The notes: generated by a model from the letters alone, not told the origin. Numbered from the stretch's first letter, positions 9,641 to 19,085 are shown. The stretch: DNA of 39,623 bases from Candidatus Saccharimonadota bacterium (GCA_027314885.1 DAHUZY010000005.1:1-39623), one strand, 5' to 3'. Made by a program: numbers and translations.

Positions 9641-11053
9641 ATGTCTGAACTTCAGGGACCACCATCTCCTACTCCCGAAGGTCAACCCATAATTGACCAT
9701 GTTCCTGGTTTAAGCCCTGAATCCTTTGCCCAGCTTGGCCGTATCGGTCTGACTGATCTATATCAAGAGAGGTTAAACTTTGATAGCCCAGTAAAACTAT
9801 GGGAAACAGTCCAAGTTAGTAATTATTACGACCTTCAAAATAGGGTTACCTCCAATCCTACCCCGATCCAAGAAGAATTAGATATGGGTTCATATATAGA
9901 AGAGGTTGAGCCACAGTCTCGATTCGCTGTCTTACAGATGAGAGAAAAAGGATATAACGTAAATCGTGCAGGGTTTTCTTCCGATCCAGAACGTATAACC
10001 CAGAGGCTAGATCTAGACAAACCCCTTACTCCAGACGTTGTAGAAACACTTCAAAAGGAGGGGTTTGAACTAGGCACGGCGTATTTATATGATACGGACA
10101 ACCCAGATAGAGGTACATGGCAGGGTGAATGGGCAGGCAGTATTGTTTTTCGACCTGAAAATCCTACCGATTTATTTTCTATTACGCAAAGATGGGATAA
10201 ATTAGCAAGCCTTTTGCCAGATCTTGGCTCGCCTGCACCACCCGCAAATTATGGCAACGCTGTTAAGTTCCGTGAGGCTGCTGAAGCAGGAACGCTGCTT
10301 GACTACTACATGCCTAATGGACAATTTGACCCAGTAGGCACAAAGTACAGCAGAGCTAGAGACCCCTTTGCCGATAGTGAACTACTTCTTTCGGAAGACC
10401 CCGTTTTTGCTATGCGAGAACTGGTATTTATTGACCAATACCATGAATTAAAAGATAGGCTAGCAAAAAACCCTGAGCCCTCGGACGAAGAAGTTAGTAT
10501 GGGTGTTTACGTGGAGGAACTAGAGCCCCAAATTCGCGATGCCGTGTTGGAACTGAGGAGAAAAGGCTACAACACGGGTTCTTCTGGGTTTTGGGGGTAT
10601 GACCATGCTGGTCAAGCAATGGACATTGCTACACCTATTGACGACAAAACTAAAGCCAGACTAGCAGAGCATATGGTAGATGTAACAGATATGGGAATAC
10701 GCTTTAACCCTGATAACCCAAGCAATGTTGATGAAATTAAGAAGACGTGGGACTTGATAGCCAATATTTTGCCAGACCTAGGCAGGCATGCTGAGCCAGC
10801 CGAAAATATGGGCGCAGAAATCTTTAGGTATGCCACAAAACATAAAATGTACGATTTTTATCTTAAGGATTGGCTATATCAACATGGGGCTTTCAGCAGC
10901 AACGATCCATTGGGAATGACGTTGATACATGAAGGATTTAGTTTTGGCAAAGACGTTTATGCCCCTCAGCGAGAAGCAGAAGCTCGGCATAGACAGGTGG
11001 TCAGGCGCATATACCAAGAATATATGAAAGAGCCACAAACGAAGCTAATATAG
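9641..11053 (+). CDS. Hypothetical protein with two copies of an unrecognised ~150-aa domain
   Basis: 470 aa; copy A NRVTSNPTPIQEELDMGSYIEEVEPQSRFAVLQMREKGYN..., copy B DRLAKNPEPSDEEVSMGVYVEELEPQIRDAVLELRRKGYN...; promoter TTGATT-17-TAATAT ends 6 nt before ATG. Confidence 0.8.
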   Translation: MSELQGPPSPTPEGQPIIDHVPGLSPESFAQLGRIGLTDLYQERLNFDSPVKLWETVQVSNYYDLQNRVTSNPTPIQEELDMGSYIEEVEPQSRFAVLQMREKGYNVNRAGFSSDPERITQRLDLDKPLTPDVVETLQKEGFELGTAYLYDTDNPDRGTWQGEWAGSIVFRPENPTDLFSITQRWDKLASLLPDLGSPAPPANYGNAVKFREAAEAGTLLDYYMPNGQFDPVGTKYSRARDPFADSELLLSEDPVFAMRELVFIDQYHELKDRLAKNPEPSDEEVSMGVYVEELEPQIRDAVLELRRKGYNTGSSGFWGYDHAGQAMDIATPIDDKTKARLAEHMVDVTDMGIRFNPDNPSNVDEIKKTWDLIANILPDLGRHAEPAENMGAEIFRYATKHKMYDFYLKDWLYQHGAFSSNDPLGMTLIHEGFSFGKDVYAPQREAEARHRQVVRRIYQEYMKEPQTKLI

Positions 11054-11127
11054 CCCAGCATAATCTTGACCTAATTACATAAATGTGCTATCATGAATAT
11101 AGTTAGCTAAAATAAAAAGCACTAAAA

Positions 11128-12483
11128 ATGAGCGAACAACTAGCCCCACCCGCTGCAGCACCACAAGGATTACCGCCTGGAATGGAGGCATTACCTCCTG
11201 GGTCTATGATGAACGCCCTACCTGAGCATGGTATCAATTTACCTGAACATGGTGTAGGGCTACCAGAACATGGCGTGGATCTGCCTGAATATGGAGTAGC
11301 TGAAATACCAGGGAGTAGCATGGGCAATGAAGCCAGCCTTAATTCAATCGCTCCTGGATATGAGCAGATGGCTATGCAGTGTGAAACGCCTGGTCAGCTA
11401 AGAGATGGTTTGTATCAGGGTATGTATTCTGAACTTCAAGATAGAGTCGCTAGCAACCCCACGCCAACTAACGAAGAACTGCGAATGGGGGCATACAAAG
11501 AAGAAATTGAGCCTCAGGCCCGTGATGCGGTAATGAACATGCGGGACAAAGGCTACAACACGAGCTCCTCTGGGTTTGGAGACCCCGCTGATGGCTATGA
11601 AACCCAACAACTAACATTGCGCACCCTGCTAACAAGTGAATCCGAAACCGCATTAAGGCAACAGGGTTTTTCGGTAGAAAACATTTCAGTCAAGCAGGGC
11701 AATACTGAAAGTAATCTTACAAACATTACCTTTCGGCCAAACAATCCTATGGATTTAGGTGAAATGAAGTCACGCTGGGATCAGCTGGCAGGTATGCTTC
11801 CCGATCGAGGCGAACCCGCACCTCCCGCTACTCATGGTAGCGCTGAAAGTTTTAGACAAGCAGCAAGGTCAAACACATTAAATGATTATGTGCAGAACTG
11901 GGAGTATAAACCAACCCAAGCCCAGAACGGGCTTAACCAGGAAGGTGCTTTCGGTACTAAAAACACAGCTCCTGAAGTAAAACCAACGGAAGATATGGGC
12001 AAACGCGAAGATGTAGGTACACATAGAGAGGCTCAGCCAGATCGCCCGAATTCGCTTCGAGAAAAAATACAATCAAGGGTAGAAAAAGAAGTCGAGGGCT
12101 TGATAACAAAAATAGGAGATAAAGCAGTTGAAGCTGTCATAAAAGCTGAGCTGGGTGAAGCGGGTATAGTGATGGAGCTAGCAAAGTTAGATGGTGAATC
12201 TAAGCAAGCTGGCCGTGTAGATGACCCTGCTAAGGCAGAAGTAATGGCCCATGCTTCTAAAGCTCAAGAGGAAGAGTTAGTGAAAGCTAATTCTGCGGCC
12301 GAAGAGGCTTCTAGACACATTGGCGTAAATGATGGCTGGCGTTCAGGCCGCTATATGACAGCAGAGAGCGAGCATCATTTTCAGCAACAAAGGGCTGAAA
12401 GAGCAAGGCAGGCTGCCGACCAGCTAGCCCAGGAAGCTGGTGAAACTTTTGAAAAAATGAAAAAGCTTGGTGAATCATCTTAA
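11128..12483 (+). CDS. Hypothetical protein with one copy of the same domain, an LPEHG heptad repeat and a charged coiled-coil C-terminus
   Basis: 451 aa; LQDRVASNPTPTNEELRMGAYKEEIEPQARDAVMNMRDKGYNTSSSGF; ALPEHGINLPEHGVGLPEHGVDLPEYGVAE. Confidence 0.8.
   Translation: MSEQLAPPAAAPQGLPPGMEALPPGSMMNALPEHGINLPEHGVGLPEHGVDLPEYGVAEIPGSSMGNEASLNSIAPGYEQMAMQCETPGQLRDGLYQGMYSELQDRVASNPTPTNEELRMGAYKEEIEPQARDAVMNMRDKGYNTSSSGFGDPADGYETQQLTLRTLLTSESETALRQQGFSVENISVKQGNTESNLTNITFRPNNPMDLGEMKSRWDQLAGMLPDRGEPAPPATHGSAESFRQAARSNTLNDYVQNWEYKPTQAQNGLNQEGAFGTKNTAPEVKPTEDMGKREDVGTHREAQPDRPNSLREKIQSRVEKEVEGLITKIGDKAVEAVIKAELGEAGIVMELAKLDGESKQAGRVDDPAKAEVMAHASKAQEEELVKANSAAEEASRHIGVNDGWRSGRYMTAESEHHFQQQRAERARQAADQLAQEAGETFEKMKKLGESS
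11215..11300 (+). repeat. In-frame 21-nt tandem repeat (LPEHGxx/LPEYGxx, four units)
   Basis: ctacctgagcatggtatcaat/ttacctgaacatggtgtaggg/ctaccagaacatggcgtggat/ctgcctgaatatggagtagct; many unit differences are synonymous. Confidence 0.85.
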
Positions 12484-12525
12484 TTCTCTAACAGATAGCT
12501 AAAATCTCCTAGACTTCCTACCCCA

Positions 12526-13911
12526 TTGCGGTACCTTGTCCTTACTATGCCGCCATCAGACCAACTGACCAATACCGCACCATACTTATTGCCAGAGGAA
12601 CAAGATGGCAAACCAATTCATACAGCCAATACTAAAATTATAAAAGTCGACTATTGTCTCTATGCTCGTAAATCCAGCGAGGATGATGAGCGGCAAGCGT
12701 TATCAATCGATTCCCAGACTAAAGAGATGACCCTGCAGGCTCAAGCCCAAAGCCTTAGCATAACGGACATCCGCAAAGAGAGTCATTCGGCCAAGATATC
12801 AGGTCGCAGGCCGGTATTTGAGCAAATGATTTCTGACGTCCGAACGGGGTTATTCAACGGAATTCTCAGCTGGGCTCCAGATAGGTTAAGCAGAAATGCC
12901 GGTGATTTAGGCGTTTTAGTAGATTTAATGGACCAGGGTAAACTAGTTGAGATACGAACTCACGGCCAAATATTCACTAATTCACCAAACGATAAGTTCC
13001 TTCTGATGATCTTATGCTCCCAGGCCAAACTTGAGAACGATAATCGGGGCATAAATGTAAAACGAGGTATGAAAACGAAGTGCGAGCTTGGCTTTAGGCC
13101 GAATATGACCCCGCTCGGTTATTTAAATGACCATTACTCCGGTAAGGGGCAAAAGAAGGTCTTTGTAGATAAAAAGCGAGCACCCATTATTAAACAAGCC
13201 TTTGAAAAAGTAGCAGATGGAGCTAGCGGCCGTGAAGCATACGACTTTATGAGATTAGCTGGCTTTAAAACAAAATCTGGTAAGGAATTTACAGTAAGCG
13301 GTGTCTATCGCATGCTTAATAACCCTTACTACTGCGGGATCTTTGAATTTCCAGTTGGTAGTGGTAAGTGGTATAAGGGCTCGTATAAACCAATTATTAC
13401 TAAAGAACTATTCGCTGCAGTTCAGCAGAAAATGACAGTAGCCCCTAAGAGCAAGCCGGGCACCAAACAATTCGACTATATCAAGCTCTTTAAGTGTGGT
13501 CGTTGCGGTTCTGGCATCACTGCCCAGGATAAGTACAAAAAACATAAGAAAACTGGGCTCACCGCCAGATATGTTTACTATCACTGTACACAAGGCAGAG
13601 ACTTTTATTGTCCAGAGCCATATATCCGTGAAGAAAAGCTAGTTGAATCCCTACTGGGGCTGCTGAGCGGGCTCACAATTGAACAAATTGAAAGCCAAGA
13701 AGCTTTACATAACGAATTGGATAAATTTAGAAGATTATCCTCTGCAGTACTAGGCTACAGCGGTAGCGCGGAACAGCAGTCGGAGATCAACTTGCATAAC
13801 TTTGCTAAATACATCTTGACAGAAGGCACAACAGCAGAAAAACGAGCCTTAGTCTCCTGCATACAAGCCACGATCTATCTTAGAAATAAAGAGTTATTTG
13901 TAGAGCTTTAG
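12526..13911 (+). CDS. Large serine recombinase / site-specific resolvase
   Basis: YCLYARKSSEDDERQALSIDSQTKEM (catalytic Ser region), SWAPDRLSRNAGDLGVLVDLMD, recombinase zinc-ribbon FKCGRCGSGITAQ...YYHCTQGRDFYCPEPYI. ATG 12547 is an alternative start. Confidence 0.93.
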   Translation: MRYLVLTMPPSDQLTNTAPYLLPEEQDGKPIHTANTKIIKVDYCLYARKSSEDDERQALSIDSQTKEMTLQAQAQSLSITDIRKESHSAKISGRRPVFEQMISDVRTGLFNGILSWAPDRLSRNAGDLGVLVDLMDQGKLVEIRTHGQIFTNSPNDKFLLMILCSQAKLENDNRGINVKRGMKTKCELGFRPNMTPLGYLNDHYSGKGQKKVFVDKKRAPIIKQAFEKVADGASGREAYDFMRLAGFKTKSGKEFTVSGVYRMLNNPYYCGIFEFPVGSGKWYKGSYKPIITKELFAAVQQKMTVAPKSKPGTKQFDYIKLFKCGRCGSGITAQDKYKKHKKTGLTARYVYYHCTQGRDFYCPEPYIREEKLVESLLGLLSGLTIEQIESQEALHNELDKFRRLSSAVLGYSGSAEQQSEINLHNFAKYILTEGTTAEKRALVSCIQATIYLRNKELFVEL

Positions 13912-13968
13912 CCCCCGCCTAAGGCTGGTTTGAGATTTATTCAGTTAGGGATTTAACAAGCAGGTACG

Positions 13969-14125
13969 AAAAGTTCCAAAGTTACGAGCTTTTCAGGGTT
14001 AATTGCGCAGTTCCACACCGAAGTGGGGTCGGATCAAAACTGAGCCCGTGAGACAAAATTGAGACTTCTGAAGGACTTTTCACACCTCTTTCATTGTCTT
14101 TGACCTCTGTAAAAAGTTCCAAAGT
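13969..14125 (+). repeat. Two copies of the direct repeat AAAAGTTCCAAAGT (13969-13982 and 14112-14125)
   Basis: 14-nt exact match; the second copy ends 5 nt before the encoded CCA of tRNA-Ser(UGA). Confidence 0.8.
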
Positions 14126-14130
14126 CTATC

Positions 14131-14220
14131 TGGCGGAGAGAGTGGGATTCGAACCCACGGTACCGTTGCCGGTACGGCACTTTTCAAGAGTGCTACCTTC
14201 AACCACTCGGTCATCTCTCC
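14131..14220 (-). tRNA. tRNA-Ser (anticodon UGA), CCA encoded
   Basis: Reverse strand GGAGAGATGACCGAGTGGTTGAAGGTAGCACTCTTGAAAAGTGCCG...GGGTTCGAATCCCACTCTCTCCGCCA; anticodon loop CTTGAAA. Confidence 0.94.
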
Positions 14221-14253
14221 AATGCAGAAAATTATAGCATAGGGGATGTACTT

Positions 14254-14280
14254 GAATGGTATAGCATACCATTCTATACT
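14254..14280 (+). promoter_or_regulatory. Promoter with perfect 9-bp operator palindrome between -35 and -10
   Basis: GAATGGTAT-AGC-ATACCATTC (14254-14274) fills the 17-bp spacer of TTGAAT-17-TATACT; ATG of the endonuclease candidate at 14290. Confidence 0.75.
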
Positions 14281-14289
14281 TTACCTTGC

Positions 14290-14658
14290 ATGAAAAATAC
14301 GCAGCATAAGGCCGAAATTGCCGTCGCACAGGCCATAGCAACTTTCACCAAACTTGGTTATGGCGTTGCCCTTCCTCTCACGGAATCCGCTGCGTACGAC
14401 ATACTACTAGATGATGGACTGAAGATATATAGGTTGCAAGTTCGTTACAGTAAGGAACGTGACGTAGAGCTAAGAAAAATCCGCTCTAATGCAAGTGGCT
14501 ATATAGTAAAAAAGGTGAAGGCTCAGTCTTATGACTGGCTATATATATTTAGGCCGACGGGAGAAGAATATTTAATAAAGAAATGCTTAATAAATAGAAG
14601 GGCAATCAGACCGCTGGAAAAGCACCGGATAAACTCAACCGTAAAACATGAAGCCTAA
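14290..14658 (+). CDS. PD-(D/E)XK endonuclease candidate (PDDEXK_5 / group I intron endonuclease-like)
   Basis: MKNTQHKAEIAVAQAIATFTKLGYGVALPLTESAAYDILLDDGLKIYRLQVRYSKERD: E...YDILLDDG...LQVRY pattern of the family. Confidence 0.65.
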   Translation: MKNTQHKAEIAVAQAIATFTKLGYGVALPLTESAAYDILLDDGLKIYRLQVRYSKERDVELRKIRSNASGYIVKKVKAQSYDWLYIFRPTGEEYLIKKCLINRRAIRPLEKHRINSTVKHEA

Positions 14659-14841
14659 AAATCTTAACGAGACCGAGCGTGCACAGCGTTAAATTTTATC
14701 CATACTGACTTTGTTTGAGTGCACCGCTTAGAGCTGCAAGTGCCTATCATCTAACGGGCGATCATGCCTCGACCTCGTCTATCCACTCAATTAAGGGGCA
14801 GCTTTAATGAGCCACGGGCGATAGAGTACAATAAAGCTATC

Positions 14842-15465
14842 ATGGACGAAGTACCTGGGGGCCAGCAACAGCCCGATAAGACAAGCGAGACCGGTTCTGC
14901 CATAACCGCAGAAGCCCCACAAGCCCCGCCACCTCAATCGGTTGCCTCGGCTCCTGAAGGAGAAAAGTCATTTTTTAAGCCCGACTCCACGTCCCAGCCC
15001 TCAGACAACGAGCGTCTCTCCTGGTCTACCTCAGAGTTTCATGAGCATGAGAAAACAGCCAGTTGGTATCTAAAGCTGGCGCTGGCAACCGTTATAATTG
15101 CTGCGGCATTCTATTTCCTGACCAGAAGCCTGCTCACTCCGGTAGTAATTGTAATAAGCGGGCTCGTAATCGGTATTCTCGGGCAAAAAAAACCAAGCCA
15201 GCGCGAATACGACCTAAGCAATCAAGGTATTCGTATTGGCCATAAACTCTACCTATACGATGAGTTTCGGCTATTTATTGTTACCCCCTCATCTGCCTTG
15301 CCCGAGGTGACACTTGTCCCCGCAAAACGCTTTCAGTTACCCGTCAGCCTTCGCTACACGCCCGAGCTTGAGGACAAGGTGATCAGCAAACTTTCGGATT
15401 ATCTACCATTCGAAGAGCGCCGACCAGACCTAGTTGACAGCTTGATGCAACGAATTAAATTTTAG
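14842..15465 (+). CDS. Membrane protein, hypothetical
   Basis: ORF 14764-15465, but MDEVPGGQQQ at 14842 is preceded by TACAAT; one hydrophobic hairpin near the middle. Confidence 0.7.
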   Translation: MDEVPGGQQQPDKTSETGSAITAEAPQAPPPQSVASAPEGEKSFFKPDSTSQPSDNERLSWSTSEFHEHEKTASWYLKLALATVIIAAAFYFLTRSLLTPVVIVISGLVIGILGQKKPSQREYDLSNQGIRIGHKLYLYDEFRLFIVTPSSALPEVTLVPAKRFQLPVSLRYTPELEDKVISKLSDYLPFEERRPDLVDSLMQRIKF

Positions 15466-15479
15466 TCTATTCCCATATA

Positions 15480-15602
15480 CTAATGGGTCTGTTCCTTGCG
15501 ATTAAGTTTGCGCTCCATGCGATGCAAGAACTCTTGTTTTGCTTGTTTGCGATCCCATTTTTCAAAATCTGACATAAGTGCTTCTGCTTCTTCTATAGAC
15601 AT
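15480..15602 (-). CDS. Small 40-aa charged protein (not in ORF track)
   Basis: MSIEEAEALMSDFEKWDRKQAKQEFLHRMERKLNRKEQTH* with GGAGAACC Shine-Dalgarno-like sequence upstream. Confidence 0.55.
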   Translation of the reverse strand: MSIEEAEALMSDFEKWDRKQAKQEFLHRMERKLNRKEQTH

Positions 15603-15690
15603 ACTTGGTTCTCCTTTTACCCGTAGTCAATATTATTAAGCGTGAGCCTAAAAGCCAGCTGTAAACTTTCTCACTAATTGACTAGAATAA

Positions 15691-16608
15691 ATGGCGATGG
15701 GTAGTATCAAAAAGTTCGCTCGGACTGTAGACCGCTATCAGCAAAAGCATAAACATGCCGCAATTATTTACGCTGTCATAAAGAAATATGGGGAAGACAG
15801 CGCTGGCAACCAGGCGGCACTTACTACGTATTATGGCTTCTTGGCACTCTTCCCTCTGTTGATGGTAGCAACCACGCTGACTAATACCCTACTGATTGGT
15901 CACCCGCAGTTGCAGACTACGGTACTGAACAGCATAACGAGTTATTTCCCTTTACTCGGCAGTGGGCTAGCACATCACGTGCATGCTCTTAGGAAAAGTG
16001 GCGTAGCGCTTTTTGTTGGCTTACTCTTCACGCTCTATGGAGCCCGTGGTGTGACAAACGCTTTTATGAGCAGTGTGCAGCACATCTGGCATGTTCCTGA
16101 AGACATTCGCCAGGGATTCCCTAAATCTTATCTTAAGAGTCTGCTCTTATTGATTATTGGCGGTCTCGGTTTTATTGTTGCGGCCATGCTGGCCGGTCTG
16201 GCAGCTTCAGCCGGGCATAGTATTTGGTCTCGCATTCTCTCTCTTGCAATCAATATCTTGATACTTTATTTGCTTTTTGCCCTACTGATCAATCTCAGCT
16301 TGCCCAAACGTATTCCGCTAAGAGATGTAAGGGTAGGGGCGAGATTTGCCGCAATCGGTATTGTTATTCTGCAACTACTCGGAGGGTATTTATTGGTTAG
16401 TGAGTTGAAGAATCTCAGTGCGCTATACAGTTATTTCGCTATACCCCTTGGGCTGCTTTTTTGGATCTATTTACAGACACAGGTACTGTTCTACGCCATA
16501 GAGCTTTCCTCAGTTACTGCTAAAAAATTATGGCCTCGTAGTCTAGACGCCCAGTCACCTACGTCCATCGATAAAAAGATTATGAGAGAGCAGCAAGTTG
16601 AATTTTAA
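15691..16608 (+). CDS. YihY/virulence factor BrkB family membrane protein
   Basis: AALTTYYGFLALFPLLMVATTL...LYGARGVTNAFMSSVQHIWHVP...FRFAAIG-type region and multiple TMs typical of YihY/UPF0761. Confidence 0.85.
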   Translation: MAMGSIKKFARTVDRYQQKHKHAAIIYAVIKKYGEDSAGNQAALTTYYGFLALFPLLMVATTLTNTLLIGHPQLQTTVLNSITSYFPLLGSGLAHHVHALRKSGVALFVGLLFTLYGARGVTNAFMSSVQHIWHVPEDIRQGFPKSYLKSLLLLIIGGLGFIVAAMLAGLAASAGHSIWSRILSLAINILILYLLFALLINLSLPKRIPLRDVRVGARFAAIGIVILQLLGGYLLVSELKNLSALYSYFAIPLGLLFWIYLQTQVLFYAIELSSVTAKKLWPRSLDAQSPTSIDKKIMREQQVEF

Positions 16609-16886
16609 GCAGCTGCTCTTGAAGGAAACGCTTCGCCTTCAGATTCCCCCGCACGAGGATAATATTCAAGCCTGACCAACCCGCTCAATGGCACCTGGCT
16701 GCCATTTAATTCTCGTTGTTGGTCATGTGCTTCCTGAGATTCAGTTCCAGCAGTTACATTCGCGTCACCTGTTGGCAGTGGACTCTCTGCTGCACGCATA
16801 GTCTGCAATACCGCATTGAACAAGCTAGAGTCGCGTAACGACTCCATGCGATTCGTTCTGCCAGCTTCTACTCCTGGGGTTTTCAT
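16605..16886 (-). CDS. Hypothetical protein
   Basis: 93-aa ORF, convergent with and overlapping the YihY stop by 4 nt. Confidence 0.5.
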   Translation of the reverse strand: MKTPGVEAGRTNRMESLRDSSLFNAVLQTMRAAESPLPTGDANVTAGTESQEAHDQQRELNGSQVPLSGLVRLEYYPRAGESEGEAFPSRAAA

Positions 16887-16970
16887 AGTTTCCCTATAGT
16901 ACAGAAAGGGGGCCGACGGCTCTGTGAAATTTGTTACATCTTTCCACAGGTACTGTATGTGTTAGTGCTC

Positions 16971-17360
16971 TTATTTAATTTCTGGGTAGCGATCGGGATG
17001 AGCACGATAATATGTCACCCACGGGTCGTTATCGTTGATCTCTACATAATCAATATATAGACCCTCTCTAAATGCACCGTTTTTATCTCGTTTTGCGTAT
17101 TGTGCGTTCTCGACGTCTTTATCCGTAAGATGGCACTGTTCTTTGAGGTCATCCAGGGCTTGCTGCACATCAGCAATTTCGTTTGCGCGGTCCTGGGTAG
17201 GAGCATCAGCAATTTCTTGAGCCTCCTCAATTATTTTCTCGACCAGCGCTTGAATATGTTCCGGCTCTTGAAGCCTTTTGTAGTGCGGTTTGGCTCCAGC
17301 CGCTAATTGCTGTGCAACGATTTTGTCTCTCACCAGCTTTTTAAATACAAACTTCGCCAT
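16971..17360 (-). CDS. MazG-like / phosphoribosyl-ATP pyrophosphohydrolase-like protein
   Basis: FKKLVRDKIVAQQLAAG...LVEKIIEEAQEIADAPTQDRANEIADVQQALDDL (ExxE...ExxD metal-binding pattern); TATAGT 6 nt before ATG. Confidence 0.82.
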   Translation of the reverse strand: MAKFVFKKLVRDKIVAQQLAAGAKPHYKRLQEPEHIQALVEKIIEEAQEIADAPTQDRANEIADVQQALDDLKEQCHLTDKDVENAQYAKRDKNGAFREGLYIDYVEINDNDPWVTYYRAHPDRYPEIK

Positions 17361-17372
17361 ACACGCACTATA

Positions 17373-19085
17373 TCACTTCTGATTAACCGAGCGTGTGCTC
17401 ACGGGGCATAGCTGAGTTCCTGCTGCGAAGATAAGATACTTTGCTTGTTTGCATTGCAGCGGATGGTTTACGACAATCATGTGTACATGGTGCACCGTAA
17501 GCTCGGTGTAAGCTGGATAAAATGTACTTGAATACACATCATATGTTTTGTGTGATGCCTCCAGTGATGAGAGCTGTGAATCTATACGCTGAAAGGCACT
17601 CTCTTTGATGGCAAAGGAAGGTATCATGTCGAAATAAAAGTTGGTAAGTACGAGAGCTATTAGTGCCACCAGTAGCGTTCTGTCATAGATGTTCTTCTTT
17701 TTGATCAGACTTAATGCGACCATAATGACTACTGGTAGTAAATACAGTTGACTGTTATATCGTGCGTAGTTCGGTATCGGCCATACAAAAGCATCTAGTA
17801 TTATTGCAACCACTCCGAGATGCACCCACCACATCCGTATTGCCGTGGATCGTTTTTTGCTTCGAAGTATTAAGTATAGGTAGCCGGCGATGGATATTAT
17901 GAATATCCCGCTATAAAGTACGCCGTATCCGCCCACTAACTTTGCGGTGCTCTGCGATTCAATAAGCAACTCACGTAGCGAGAACGTCAATGGCGCCTTA
18001 AGCCTGGCATAGGCATACGGAGCGCTACTATTACTAATTTCGCTTGATGAAAATATGCCATAGAAAAATAACTCGAGTTTTGAATCGTGTCTAATATTGG
18101 CAGGCACCCCTGTTTCTCGAAACGAACGGGTAAAGCCGCTCTCATTATAGGGAAAGGTTATTGCATGGAATTGCGTGACGTTAGTTACCAGCGGATTAAA
18201 TAGCAATAAAAGGGCAGCCAGCAGGAGACCGGCGACCATGACATAAAGATACTTTGCGTAATACAGCTTCAGACGCCAGAAAGAATAAATGCCTAACCCA
18301 ACCAGAAAGAGGGCAAAATATAAATTGCTGAACTTAGAACCCGCCAAAAGCAGCCCAGCGCCAAACAAGCATCCTACGTACAGCGAGATATGTTTTTTCT
18401 TATTAATTTGGATGATAGACGCTAAGGCTATGAGGAGGCAATCATAACCGAAACTATCTTCCATTGTGGAGAATATCTGGGCCAAAAACAGGGGAGTCAG
18501 CACAGCGCATAAGGCAATACTTACAGCTAGTTTTTGTTTAATACCCAGTGATAACAAACTTGCGCTCACAAATACAAAAGCAATAAAAGCAAAGATAAGA
18601 TTTATTAAGGTAGCCGAGTCGATATTATTGGCAACTTTATAAATGCTTGCATCAATTGCCCAAAGCACTTTTGGATTACCTTCTGCGAGCTGCCTGCTAC
18701 CGATTTGCGGGGTCCTCAAAGGGAATGTCGGATGATATATAGGATTCCAATTGTCCGCTAAAGCCATTATTGCCGGCTCATGATAATATAGCCCGTCATA
18801 ATTGGTGTCGTACGTTCGGCCAAACAAATTTGTACCCCCCAGAAATATGAGCGGTGTAGCTACCGCAAATAGAGCCAGCACTAGCAAATGAGATTTAGCG
18901 GGGTATTTAATTATTATGGTTATTGTCAAAGCAAGGACGTAGCTTAAAAATGCCACAACTAGTGTCCAGCTGTTAACAGATACGTGCAGCCAAAAGGAAA
19001 GAAAGATAAATAAAGCAAGAAAGACAATAAACAGAAATAGAAACTGACAGAACAGGAGGAGATACTTTATTTTAGAATTTATCAC
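17373..19085 (-). CDS. Multi-TM protein, glycosyltransferase-family-39-like topology (GTG start)
   Basis: ORF-track start at 19214 runs through tRNA-Ser(CGA); realistic start GTG 19085 (VINSKIKYLLLFCQFLF...). About 10+ TM segments. Confidence 0.65.
   Translation of the reverse strand: MINSKIKYLLLFCQFLFLFIVFLALFIFLSFWLHVSVNSWTLVVAFLSYVLALTITIIIKYPAKSHLLVLALFAVATPLIFLGGTNLFGRTYDTNYDGLYYHEPAIMALADNWNPIYHPTFPLRTPQIGSRQLAEGNPKVLWAIDASIYKVANNIDSATLINLIFAFIAFVFVSASLLSLGIKQKLAVSIALCAVLTPLFLAQIFSTMEDSFGYDCLLIALASIIQINKKKHISLYVGCLFGAGLLLAGSKFSNLYFALFLVGLGIYSFWRLKLYYAKYLYVMVAGLLLAALLLLFNPLVTNVTQFHAITFPYNESGFTRSFRETGVPANIRHDSKLELFFYGIFSSSEISNSSAPYAYARLKAPLTFSLRELLIESQSTAKLVGGYGVLYSGIFIISIAGYLYLILRSKKRSTAIRMWWVHLGVVAIILDAFVWPIPNYARYNSQLYLLPVVIMVALSLIKKKNIYDRTLLVALIALVLTNFYFDMIPSFAIKESAFQRIDSQLSSLEASHKTYDVYSSTFYPAYTELTVHHVHMIVVNHPLQCKQAKYLIFAAGTQLCPVSTRSVNQK

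Noticed and set aside
14126-14341. 71-aa minus-strand ORF
   Set aside because: It is antisense to the endonuclease candidate and reads through tRNA-Ser(UGA); the TLEKCRTGNGTVGSNPTLSAR motif is a common tRNA-Ser translation artefact.
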